A DNA stretch of 64,000 nt from Edaphochlamys debaryana (taxonomy: Eukaryota; Chlorophyta; Chlorophyceae; Chlamydomonadales). The stretch is taken from the NCBI GenBank assembly GCA_016858145.1, contig JAEHOE010000025.1:372001-436000 (forward strand), given 5' to 3'. Shown here in pieces: positions 49,501 to 58,492 of the stretch. The notes below the pieces were generated by a model that saw nothing but the letters and a program-made list of their open reading frames with translations, made no database searches and had not been told where the DNA came from. Every line of letters begins with the position of its first letter. Position 1 is the stretch's first letter. Both the position numbers and the translations under genes were made by a program.

Positions 49501-52500
49501 TGCGCTTCTGTTCCCGTCCTGGCCCCTAGTAGACTGTGCACTGACCTCTCCCCCTCCCCAACACCGCTCCTGCCCATTCCTCCGCTCCGCTCGCCCCAAA
49601 GTCCCCCTCCACCCCGGCGTCCCCTGTTCGAATCCTCCCGAGGCCCCACGCGTGTGTGGGCGTCCCTCGGGGCGCACAAAAGCCCTCCGCAGGCCCCGGC
49701 TCACGCCAGGGACCCAAGAGAGCAATGCTTTGACGAGGATGGGATTTGAACCCACGCCCTTTCGGACTAGTAGCTTCACGCCGAACTTCCGTTCCAGCTA
49801 GTAGCATCCTGAAACTAGCGCCTTAGACCGCTCGGCCACCTCGTCGAACCGCTGCACGCGCCTTCCAGAGGAAGGGGGGCGGATGACACGCAGGCACACA
49901 AACCCCGCCCGCTCGCGCAAAAGCCACCCGAAAAGCGACGGAAAAGAGCGCTCGGGGCTCAGGACGCCACGCGCCAGCAGGGAAAAAAGGGCCCACGCGT
50001 GGAGACGCGCCAGCGGGCAAGAAAGCGGCCAAAAGGCCAGCTGCGGAGGAGCCCGCCCAAGCCTCAGCCGCAACGCAAGCCTCTGGAGGCCACGCGGGCC
50101 GGGCGTTGCGGGCCGGGCGATGCAGGCCGGGCGTGGCAGGCCCCCTGCCAGCAGACCCCTGGGGAGAGGGGCCGGCCCTGACGTGGGCCGACCCCCCGTG
50201 TGGCCCGCGCCGCCCGTGACGCCCCGGGGGCCTACGCCGCTCCGGGGCGTCCAGCCGCTAGGGCTGGCCGCCGGACGCTGGACACAGCGCAGGCTGCGCG
50301 GCAGCAGCAGCCGAGGCAGGCACGCCGCCAGGCGCCTGGCACTCGGCCTTTTGACCACGGGCCGGGAGAGCGGCGGCCTGACCAGGAGCATGCCCCGGCC
50401 CACATTCGGGCCCCATGCCCACATGCCGCCGGCCCGTGCGCCGCTCGAGTGGCTCCCCGCCCTGGCGCTGCCAGGTCCGCCGCTGTGCAGGCACCCCTCG
50501 CCACGTGCCTCCATTCCCGGCGTGGCCGCTTCAGCGCCGGGTCCACCATCCAGCAGGGTGCCAGGCGTCCATGCCGCGTCCGCATGGCCGCCGTCCTCCT
50601 TGCCGCCTCATCGCGCGCGGGCTACGTGGTATCTCCCCCTGCGCTTCTGTCCCCGTCCTTGCCCCTAGTAGACTGTGCACTGACATCTCCCCCTCCCCAA
50701 CACCGCTCCTGCCCATTCCTCCGCTCCGCTCGCCCCAAAGTCCCCCTCCACCCCCGGCGTCCCCTGTTCGAATCCTCCCGAGGCCCCACGCGTGTGTGGG
50801 CGTCCCTCGGGGCGCACAAAAGCCCTCCGCAGGCCCCGGCTCACGCCAGGGACCCAAGAGAGCAATGCTTTGACGAGGATGGAATTTGAACCCACGCCCT
50901 TTCGGACTAGTAGCTTCACGCCGGACTTCCGTTCCGGCTAGTAGCATCCTGAAACTAGCGCCTTAGACCGCTCGGCCACCTCATCGAACCGCTGCACGCG
51001 CCTTCCAGAGGAAGGGGGGCGGATGACACGCAGGCACACAAACCCCGCCCGCTCGCGCAAAAGCCACCCGAAAAGCGACGGAAAAGAGCGCTCGGGGCTC
51101 AGGACGCCACGCGCCAGCAGGGAAAAAAGGGCCCACGCGTGGAGACACGCCAGCGGGCAAGAAAGCGGCCAAAAGGCCAGCTGCGGAGGAGCCCGCCCAA
51201 GCCTCAGCCGCAACGCAAGCCTCTGGAGGCCACGCGGGCCCGGCGTTGCGGGCCGGGCGATGCAGGCCGGGCGTGGCAGGCCCCCTGCCAGCAGGCCCCT
51301 GGGGAGAAGGGCCGGCCCTGACGTGGGCCGACCCCCCGTGTGGCCCGCGCCGCCCGTGACGCCCCGGGGGCCTACGCCGCTTCGGGGCGTCCAGCCGCTG
51401 GGGGCTGGCCGCCGGACGCTGGACGCAGCGCAGGCTACGCGGCAGCAGCAGCCGAGGCAGGCACGCCGCCAGGCGCCTGGCACTCGGCCTTTTGACCACG
51501 GGCCGGGAGAGCGGCGGCCTGACCAGGAGCATGCCCCGGCCCACATTCGGGCCCCATGCCCACATGCCGCCGGCCCGTGCGCCGCTCGAGTGGCTCCCCG
51601 CCCTGGCGCTGCCAGGTCCGCCGCTGTGCAGGCACCCTCCGCCACGTGCCTCCATTCCCGGCGTGGCCGCTTCAGCGCCAGGTCCACCATCCAGCAGGGT
51701 GCCAGGCGTCCATGCCGCGTCCGCATGGCCGCCGTCCTCCTTGCCGCCTCATCGCGCGCGGGCTACGTGGTATCTCCCCCTGCGCTTCTGTCCCCGTCCT
51801 TGCCCCTAGTAGACTGTGCACTGACATCTCCCCCTCCCCAACACCGCTCCTGCCCATTCCTCCGCTCCGCTCGCCCCAAAGTCCCCCTCCACCCCCGGCG
51901 TCCCCTGTTCGAATCCTCCCGAGGCCCCACGCGTGTGTGGGCGTCCCTCGGGGCGCACAAAAGCCCTCCGCAGGCCCCGGCTCACGCCAGGGACCCAAGA
52001 GAGCAATGCTTTGACGAGGATGGGATTTGAACCCACGCCCTTTCGGACTAGTAGCTTCACGCCGAACTTCCGTTCCAGCTAGTAGCATCCTGAAACTAGC
52101 GCCTTAGACCGCTCGGCCACCTCGTCGAACCGCTGCACGCGCCTTCCAGAGGAAGGGGGGCGGATGACACGCAGGCACACAAACCCCGCCCGCTCGCGCA
52201 AAAGCCACCCGAAAAGCGACGGAAAAGAGCGCTCGGGGCTCAGGACGCCACGCGCCAGCAGGGAAAAAAGGGCCCACGCGTGGAGACACGCCAGCGGGCA
52301 AGAAAGCGGCCGAAAGGCCAGCTGCGGAGGAGCCCGCCCAAGCCTCAGCCGCAACGCAAGCCTCTGGAGGCCACGCGGGCCCGGCGTTGCGGGCCGGGCG
52401 ATGCAGGCCGGGCGTGGCAGGCCCCCTGCCAGCAGGCCCCTGGGGAGAAGGGCCGGCCCTGACGTGGGCCGACCCCCCGTGTGGCCCGCGCCGCCCGTGA

Positions 52501-55500
52501 CGCCCCGGGGGCCTACGCCGCTTCGGGGCGTCCAGCCGCTGGGGGCTGGCCGCCGGACGCTGGACGCAGCGCAGGCTACGCGGCAGCAGCAGCCGAGGCA
52601 GGCACGCCGCCAGGCGCCTGGCACTCGGCCTTTTGACCACGGGCCGGGAGAGCGGCGGCCTGACCAGGAGCATGCCCCGGCCCACATTCGGGCCCCATGC
52701 CCACATGCCGCCGGCCCGTGCGCCGCTCGAGTGGCTCCCCGCCCTGGCGCTGCCAGGTCCGCCGCTGTGCAGGCACCCTCCGCCACGTGCCTCCATTCCC
52801 GGCGTGGCCGCTTCAGCGCCAGGTCCACCATCCAGCAGGGTGCCAGGCGTCCATGCCGCGTCCGCATGGCCGCCGTCCTCCTTGCCGCCTCATCGCGCGC
52901 GGGCTACGTGGTATCCCCCCCTGCGCTTCTGTCCCCTTCCTGGCTCCTAGTAGACTGTGCACTGACCTCTCCCCCTCCCCAACACCGCTCCTGCCCATTC
53001 CTCCGCTCCGCTCGCCCCAAAGTCCCCCTCCACCCCGGCGTCCCCTGTTCGAATCCTCCCGAGGCCCCACGCGTGTGTGGGCGTCCCTCGGGGCGCACAA
53101 AAGCCCTCCGCAGGCCCCGGCTCACGCCAGGGACCCAAGAGAGCAATGCTTTGACGAGGATGGGATTTGAACCCACGCCCTTTCGGACTAGTAGCTTCAC
53201 GCCGAACTTCCGTTCCAGCTAGTAGCATCCTGAAACTAGCGCCTTAGACCGCTCGGCCACCTCATCGAACCGCTGCACGCGCCTTCCAGAGGAAGGGGGG
53301 CGGATGACACGCAGGCACACAAACCCCGCCCGCTCGCGCAAAAGCCACCCGAAAAGCGACGGAAAAGAGCGCTCGGGGCTCAGGACGCCACGCGCCAGCA
53401 GGGAAAAAAGGGCCCACGCGTGGAGACGCGCCAGCGGGCAAGAAAGCGGCCAAAAGGCCAGCTGCGGAGGAGCCCGCCCAAGCCTCAGCCGCAACGCAAG
53501 CCTCTGGAGGCCACGCGGGCCGGGCGTTGCGGGCCGGGCGATGCAGGCCGGGCGTGGCAGGCCCCCTGCCAGCAGACCCCTGGGGAGAGGGGCCGGCCCT
53601 GACGTGGGCCGACCCCCCGTGTGGCCCGCGCCGCCCGTGACGCCCCGGGGGCCTACGCCGCTCCGGGGCGTCCAGCCGCTAGGGCTGGCCGCCGGACGCT
53701 GGACACAGCGCAGGCTGCGCGGCAGCAGCAGCCGAGGCAGGCACGCCGCCAGGCGCCTGGCACTCGGCCTTTTGACCACGGGCCGGGAGAGCGGCGGCCT
53801 GACCAGGAGCATGCCCCGGCCCACATTCGGGCCCCATGCCCACATGCCGCCGGCCCGTGCGCCGCTCGAGTGGCTCCCCGCCCTGGCGCTGCCAGGTCCG
53901 CCGCTGTGCAGGCACCCCTCGCCACGTGCCTCCATTCCCGGCGTGGCCGCTTCAGCGCCGGGTCCACCATCCAGCAGGGTGCCAGGCGTCCATGCCGCGT
54001 CCGCATGGCCGCCGTCCTCCTTGCCGCCTCATCGCGCGCGGGCTACGTGGTATCTCCCCCTGCGCTTCTGTCCCCGTCCTTGCCCCTAGTAGACTGTGCA
54101 CTGACATCTCCCCCTCCCCAACACCGCTCCTGCCCATTCCTCCGCTCCGCTCGCCCCAAAGTTCCCCTCCACCCCCGGCGTCCCCTGTTCGAATCCTCCC
54201 GAGGCCCCACGCGTGTGTGGGCGTCCCTCGGGGCGCACAAAAGCCCTCCGCAGGCCCCGGCTCACGCCAGGGACCCAAGAGAGCAATGCTTTGACGAGGA
54301 TGGGATTTGAACCCACGCCCTTTCGGACTAGTAGCTTCACGCCGGACTTCCGTTCCGGCTAGTAGCATCCTGAAACTAGCGCCTTAGACCGCTCGGCCAC
54401 CTCAACGAACCGCTGCACGCGCCTTCCAGAGGAAGGGGGGCGGATGACACGCAGGCACACAAACCCCGCCCGCTCGCGCAAAAGCCACCCGAAAAGCGAC
54501 GGAAAAGAGCGCTCGGGGCTCAGGACGCCACGCGCCAGCAGGGAAAAAAGGGCCCACGCGTGGAGACACGCCAGCGGGCAAGAAAGCGGCCGAAAGGCCA
54601 GCTGCGGAGGAGCCCGCCCAAGCCTCAGCCGCAACGCAAGCCTCTGGAGGCCACGCGGGCCCGGCGTTGCGGGCCGGGCGATGCAGGCCGGGCGTGGCAG
54701 GCCCCCTGCCAGCAGGCCCCTGGGGAGAAGGGCCGGCCCTGACGTGGGCCGACCCCCCGTGTGGCCCGCGCCGCCCGTGACGCCCCGGGGGCCTACGCCG
54801 CTTCGGGGCGTCCAGCCGCTGGGGGCTGGCCGCCGGACGCTGGACGCAGCGCAGGCTACGCGGCAGCAGCAGCCGAGGCAGGCACGCCGCCAGGCGCCTG
54901 GCACTCGGCCTTTTGACCACGGGCCGGGAGAGCGGCGGCCTGACCAGGAGCATGCCCCGGCCCACATTCGGGCCCCATGCCCACATGCCGCCGGCCCGTG
55001 CGCCGCTCGAGTGGCTCCCCGCCCTGGCGCTGCCAGGTCCGCCGCTGTGCAGGCACCCTCCGCCACGTGCCTCCATTCCCGGCGTGGCCGCTTCAGCGCC
55101 AGGTCCACCATCCAGCAGAGTGCCAGGCGCCCGAGCCGTGCCCTTGTATCGCACAATGCTTCTCGCGTTTGCTTTCTCAAGTCTTGCCCGTCCCTCAGTC
55201 ATCAACCATGAACCCTAATCCATTTACGGTTGACTGTAGCCGGTGTTGTTAGCTGGGTGAAGGAAACTTTCATTTCCGTAGAGAGCTTGAGGCAGCATTT
55301 GACTTTGCACTGCTAGGGTAGCCCTCTCATACAGTAGTCCTCCCATTCCATCCCATCCCACCACCACCCCTGCCCCCACCTGGCCCCTCCGTCCAGGTAG
55401 ATGGTGTCACGGTGCAGGGCCACCTCCCCCATGAAGTCCTGGGGCGAGAGGCGAGGGGAAGCGTAAGAGAAACAGGGGACAAGTACTGATGGTTTCAGAG

Positions 55501-57309
55501 GGAGAGGGGTTCAAAGCAACGCATGGCGGCCCCTGGGCTCTGTGCTCTTCCTGCATCCCCCAGCAGGCAGGCCTGCGCACCTCCAGGCGAAGCTCGGGCG
55601 CGAACCGGGGCCACACGCGAAAGGGCACCGCCAGCGCTGGCCATAGGGAGGCGTCGGCATGGGCTCTGCGGGTGGGGCCCAGGACGAGCCCGTGTGGGCA
55701 GCTAGCTTCAGCCCTGGCTTGGCCCTGGCCCGACCTTGCTAAGCATACAGGCCTGGTCCATAGCACCTCGACGTGGCAACCGGGCCAAACCCCCTTTCCC
55801 GATTGGCCCTTCAGCACACTGACCCGCTGCACGCAAAGCAGCCTCCCGTACACGACCCAGTTCCTCCGCTCCTCTCCGCTATCCGCCACCCCTCCCGGTG
55901 CGCCGCCATCCGCAGCGCCTCCTTCCTCCTCGGCCGCCACGCACTGCCCCAGCTCCTTCACCCAGCTCCCGGGCGCCCCGCCTCACCGGTCCCAGTGCGC
56001 CACCGCCCACACCAGCTCCGCCTGCTCCTGCTGCCCCAGGCCCCCCTGGCGCACCTGCGAGGGGGCAGCGGTAAGAAACAACACGTGCAGCAGGAGGAGC
56101 GGGAGACACGCGTGGGGTTTGGCGGGGCTATCATACGTCTGTATGTGGCTTGTAACAGGGTACAAGCGCTGAAGCGGGCAGGGCAGGGGGCGTACTTGGG
56201 CCCCACGGCTGAGCATTCCCTCGCTGATTGAGCCCCGGTGCTATGCCTGCGAGCATGCCCCCAAGCGACACCAGCCCTTGATCTGTTTATGACCCCCCAC
56301 CCCAAGCCCTGCACGCCCACACACCCGATCGTCCACGGCCTCCTTGAGGAGGCGCAGCCGCGCCACAGCCGCTGTCGGCAGCGCTGCCTCCACCCCCTCC
56401 GCGCGGCTGTCTCCACTGGAGCGGGCAGCGTCGAAAGAGGAGGCCGCAGCGCCGGAGGCTGCGCGACTGGCGCCATGTGCTGGCACGTGAGCAGCGCTGC
56501 GGTCGCTGTCGTACAGGACGAGCTGGTCGACCCAGATCGCGGCCAGGTCTGCCAGCTGCCGGCCCGTCAGGCTGCGCAGGTCGGGCAGGGAGGCGGGCAG
56601 CGGCGGGCCGGGGGCCAGGAGCGCGGGCCAGGGGAGGGGAATCCCCGCAGGGACTGCCTCCGGTGGAGACGCCGAGGGGGGTGGCGTGGGGGTGGGGGCC
56701 GAGCGCGCCGACGCTGCGGCCGCTGCAGGCTTGGCTGTTGCCAACGCGGCAGGCGTGGGAGCAGGGGCCTGGCGCACGGCCTTGGAGCGACGCTCCTCAG
56801 CGGTACCGCCCTTTGTGCCGCGGCCGGCCGCAGGCACGGCGGGTGCGGAGGGGCCGGCCGCAGGCGTGGGTGTGGAAGTGGATGCGGGCTGAGCGCCCCC
56901 TGCCCCAGCCTTGCTGAGCTTGGCGTCCCGCTGCTGTTTGGGGGGCTGCGGGTTGGTGGCCTCGGGTTGGCGGGGCGCCTGCCGCTGCGACTCCTCCCAC
57001 TTGCTGCGAGTCGGCGGGGAGGCGTGGTGGGAGGGTTGTGGTGGGCATCGACGGCACGATGAACCCCACGCAGCCGCGGGTCGCTTCCGCTTACCGTCGC
57101 TGCGCCGCGAGCCTCTTCTGCCGTGGCGTCAGCGCCTCGCTGGTTGCTTTCAGGGCCTGCGGCTCCGAATCGGCGCCGACGCTCGCGGTCGCCACAACAG
57201 CCAGCCCGCGGCGACTGTGCCTACATGCGCTTTGCGGTGTGGGCCAAAGGCTGGCGCGTCGGGACAGAATTGAGCTTGCATGCTCAGAAAGAATCGCGGA
57301 GAGCGACAT
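37564..57309 (-). CDS. AlkB-like 2-oxoglutarate/Fe(II) dioxygenase with a 16-kb intron holding the tRNA-Leu array
   Basis: Predicted nucleic-acid (or protein) demethylase/hydroxylase of the AlkB family. Exons (minus): 57309-57095, 57003-56325, 56054-55987, an uncertain exon within about 55900-55800, 55665-55581, 55438-55380, then 39255-39199, 39032-38984, 38559-38447, 38233-38098, 37680-37564 (TGA). Across the array, DTIYLDGGA ends with AG and the next exon starts with A, giving DGGARAVEEARLTGWQSE, then GATFKYSGKEMQ. This is the usual AlkB order (substrate-lid RLTxWQ, then YSG). The catalytic core has the motif NFYEDGKCGMRYHVDPLYG (HxD), distal His in QHCIRV and Arg in PRMSLVFKQR. Exon 1 is an Arg/Ser/Ala-rich transit-like peptide ending RQKRLAAQRRKWEE. 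A ~230-aa Pro/Ala-rich region precedes the core. The ~55900-55800 exon and its junctions are unresolved. Which AlkB subfamily is unclear. Confidence 0.72.
39476..39590 (-). tRNA. tRNA-Leu(CAG), copy 1, with 35-nt intron
   Basis: Class II tRNA. Acceptor stem GACGAGG/CCTCGTC is perfect (7 bp) with A73, the leucine discriminator. D-arm GCC...GGC, anticodon stem CTAGT/ACTAG around TTCAGG (anticodon CAG), variable arm TCCGAAAGGGC, T-arm GTGGG-TTCAAAT-CCCAT. The intron follows position 37 and folds on GCCGGA/TCCGGC. A box TGGCCGAGCGG and B box GGTTCAAATCC are internal. The first T4 on the coding strand is about 50 nt downstream (39423-39426). CCA is not encoded. Confidence 0.95.
40615..40729 (-). 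tRNA. tRNA-Leu(CAG), copy 2
   Basis: Mature sequence identical to copy 1. The intron stem has one change (GCTGGA/TCCGGC), a U-G wobble. Confidence 0.95.
41754..41868 (-). tRNA. tRNA-Leu(CAG), copy 3
   Basis: Same as copy 2 throughout, including the intron. Confidence 0.95.
42893..43007 (-). tRNA. tRNA-Leu(CAG), copy 4
   Basis: Mature sequence as copy 1. Intron stem GCTGGA/TCCGGT, still pairable with two wobbles. Confidence 0.95.
44032..44146 (-). tRNA. tRNA-Leu(CAG), copy 5
   Basis: Same as copy 4 throughout, including the intron. Confidence 0.95.
45172..45288 (-). tRNA. tRNA-Leu(CAG), copy 6, longer intron and T-stem change
   Basis: Two single-base insertions, both in the intron (37 nt), give a possible AGCC/GGCT extension with a bulged base. 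The T-stem C61 is changed to T, so the near-invariant G53-C61 pair becomes G-U and the B box is altered. Acceptor and anticodon arms are intact. Confidence 0.85.
46313..46427 (-). tRNA. tRNA-Leu(CAG), copy 7, T-stem change
   Basis: C61 to T in the T-stem/B box, as in copy 6. Intron as copy 2. Otherwise intact. Confidence 0.88.
47453..47567 (-). tRNA. tRNA-Leu(CAG), copy 8
   Basis: Identical to copy 1 in mature sequence and intron stem (GCCGGA/TCCGGC). Confidence 0.95.
48592..48706 (-). tRNA. tRNA-Leu(CAG), copy 9
   Basis: Mature sequence as copy 1. Intron as copies 4 and 5. Confidence 0.95.
49731..49845 (-). tRNA. tRNA-Leu(CAG), copy 10
   Basis: Mature sequence as copy 1. Intron stem GCTGGA/TTCGGC, paired with two wobbles. 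Confidence 0.95.
50871..50985 (-). tRNA. tRNA-Leu(CAG), copy 11, acceptor and T-stem changes
   Basis: The 5' end reads GATGAGG, so position 3 pairs U-G instead of C-G. C61 is also changed to T. Both changes fall in functional arms. Intron as copy 1. Confidence 0.8.
52012..52126 (-). tRNA. tRNA-Leu(CAG), copy 12
   Basis: Mature sequence as copy 1. Intron as copy 10. Confidence 0.95.
53152..53266 (-). tRNA. tRNA-Leu(CAG), copy 13, acceptor change
   Basis: The 5' end reads GATGAGG (U3-G70 wobble). T-stem normal. Intron as copy 10. Confidence 0.87.
54292..54406 (-). tRNA. tRNA-Leu(CAG), copy 14, acceptor stem disrupted
   Basis: The 5' end reads GTTGAGG, giving a U2-U71 mismatch and a U3-G70 wobble in the acceptor stem. 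It is the last gene of the array. It may be a decaying copy. The rest, including the anticodon and intron (as copy 1), is intact. Confidence 0.7.
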
Positions 57310-58492
57310 AACGCGTGGCTGCGAATGTGGCCTAACTACACTAAGAAACGGCTTATGCAGTGCTTGTGAGTTATCAGTAAGCCGTGCGCGTGAGGTTCAG
57401 GTGTGCGGATCCAACTTGCGCACGCCGGGCGCGAAACCCTGGGTCCTGGATTTCACCCCCGCCCCCTGGGGCCCCCTGGGGCCCCCTGCGTCGGCCAACA
57501 TCATGCGACGCCAACACCGCGGCACTACGCCCCGTTGTCTATAATAACCCCTGGGGCCCCCCGTTGTCTACAAATAGCCCCAACTGCCCCATCCCCCATA
57601 GCACTAGGGTCGACAATTCTCGACAACTGCCGTGCACGCTGGTCCCGGAAGCGTGGTGCCCGCCCACACCTTGGGTGCCTGAAGCCGGTAGCAAGCTGCG
57701 AAGGTGCTCAGCGGGCCTTCAGAGGCTGCGTGAGGTACGGGTGGCTACTCCGACGAACACATTACACGTCGACGTGCGCCTGCAGAGTTCCCGCCTCCGC
57801 CGGCTCCTCTTCACCCTCATCCCATCCCTGCTGCCCCCAGCAATCCTTCTCTGGCACATGGGGAGCTCCGGTTGCCACCTCCTCAAGCCTCAAGCAAATC
57901 TAGGAACCAGGAATGGGTATCAGCTACTCAGCACAAACTATGCGTGGCCCAGCGCTAATCCCGCGCTACGGAAGACGCAGCTCAGCAGCCAATGCAGCTT
58001 GCAACTCCTCCATCTCCGGCTTACCCGGTTCAATCCGTCCCTCCGGCCGTCAGGCTACCGGTATGTAGCTTTCGCACGTTGCGGTCCAGGACACGTCTCT
58101 CCCTTTCCTTGCCGCCCTCCCTGTTCCCCTAGAGGCAACACGCGCCGAGCCGACACGCTGATGCATGGCAGCTCTCCTCACAGGCACACCCGTGGTTCCC
58201 GCCGCTGGCCTTCGGGGGTAGCGGTGCACCTCCCTCTCGGCGTCAGCCGGCTTCCTGCTCCCCCAAGGCCCCTCCAGAAGGGCGTCTCCCCTCCACCCAC
58301 ACCCCTGGCCCACGAGGTCCGGTCTGCGCTGTACCCTAATCCCTCGCCCTCCATGCATCTCGTAACCCCCCATGCCATAAACCCCCATGCCATAACCCTT
58401 CAGGGTGTGGTCGGCTTGCGGCGGCATAGACTCGCCATGCCCACCTCGCCGCCACCTGGCCAGAGGTGATCCCTAGAAACTCGCTCGGTAGC
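57310..58492. other. Intergenic: AlkB-like promoter and RNF10 3' UTR
   Basis: 1.2 kb between two minus-strand genes. A period-10 GGGGCCCCCT repeat lies at about 57463-57490, with a related piece at 57550-57562. TTACA at 57762-57766 (TGTAA on minus) is a candidate RNF10 poly(A) signal. A 361-aa plus-strand open frame (57384-58469) has no motif and is probably composition-driven. Confidence 0.5.

Larger units (their letters stand above)
39389..55130. repeat. Tandem array, about 13.8 units of ~1140 bp, each with one tRNA-Leu(CAG)
   Basis: Unit lengths between successive tRNA genes are 1139, 1139, 1139, 1139, 1142, 1139, 1140, 1139, 1139, 1140, 1141, 1140 and 1140 bp. Units are near-identical, differing by scattered substitutions and 1-base indels. 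The left edge is abrupt at CCCCACGCG (39389), about 90 bp before the first tRNA; the right edge is near 55130, inside the spacer of unit 14. Each ~1025-bp spacer is GC-rich. It contains a short tandem of GGCCGGGCG-type 14-bp repeats, inverted repeats around GCGTCCA/TGGACGC, and a GTTCGAATCC box. Open frames in all six frames are a base-composition effect. All tRNAs point to minus, the same strand as the AlkB-like host gene. Confidence 0.97.

Noticed and set aside
39389..55130. CRISPR, satellite-only or transposon explanation for the array
   Set aside because: Units are 1.14 kb with a complete tRNA gene. There are no short repeats with unique spacers, terminal repeats, target duplications or transposase.
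39543..55211. Recurrent long open frames (229-352 aa) in each array spacer, on both strands
   Set aside because: They are open in several frames at once, overlap the tRNA genes, and are shifted or fused by the 1-base indels of unit subtypes B and D. There are no motifs. GC-rich composition explains them.
55130..55379. The AlkB 5' half as a separate, array-truncated gene
   Set aside because: The donor at 55379 and the left-side acceptor at 39256 match in phase, and the joined residues follow AlkB domain order. Truncation remains the main alternative until transcripts are seen.
57384..58469. 361-aa plus-strand ORF as a gene
   Set aside because: No domain, low-complexity start with a repeat, no splice structure. 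It lies between RNF10's 3' end and the AlkB-like promoter.
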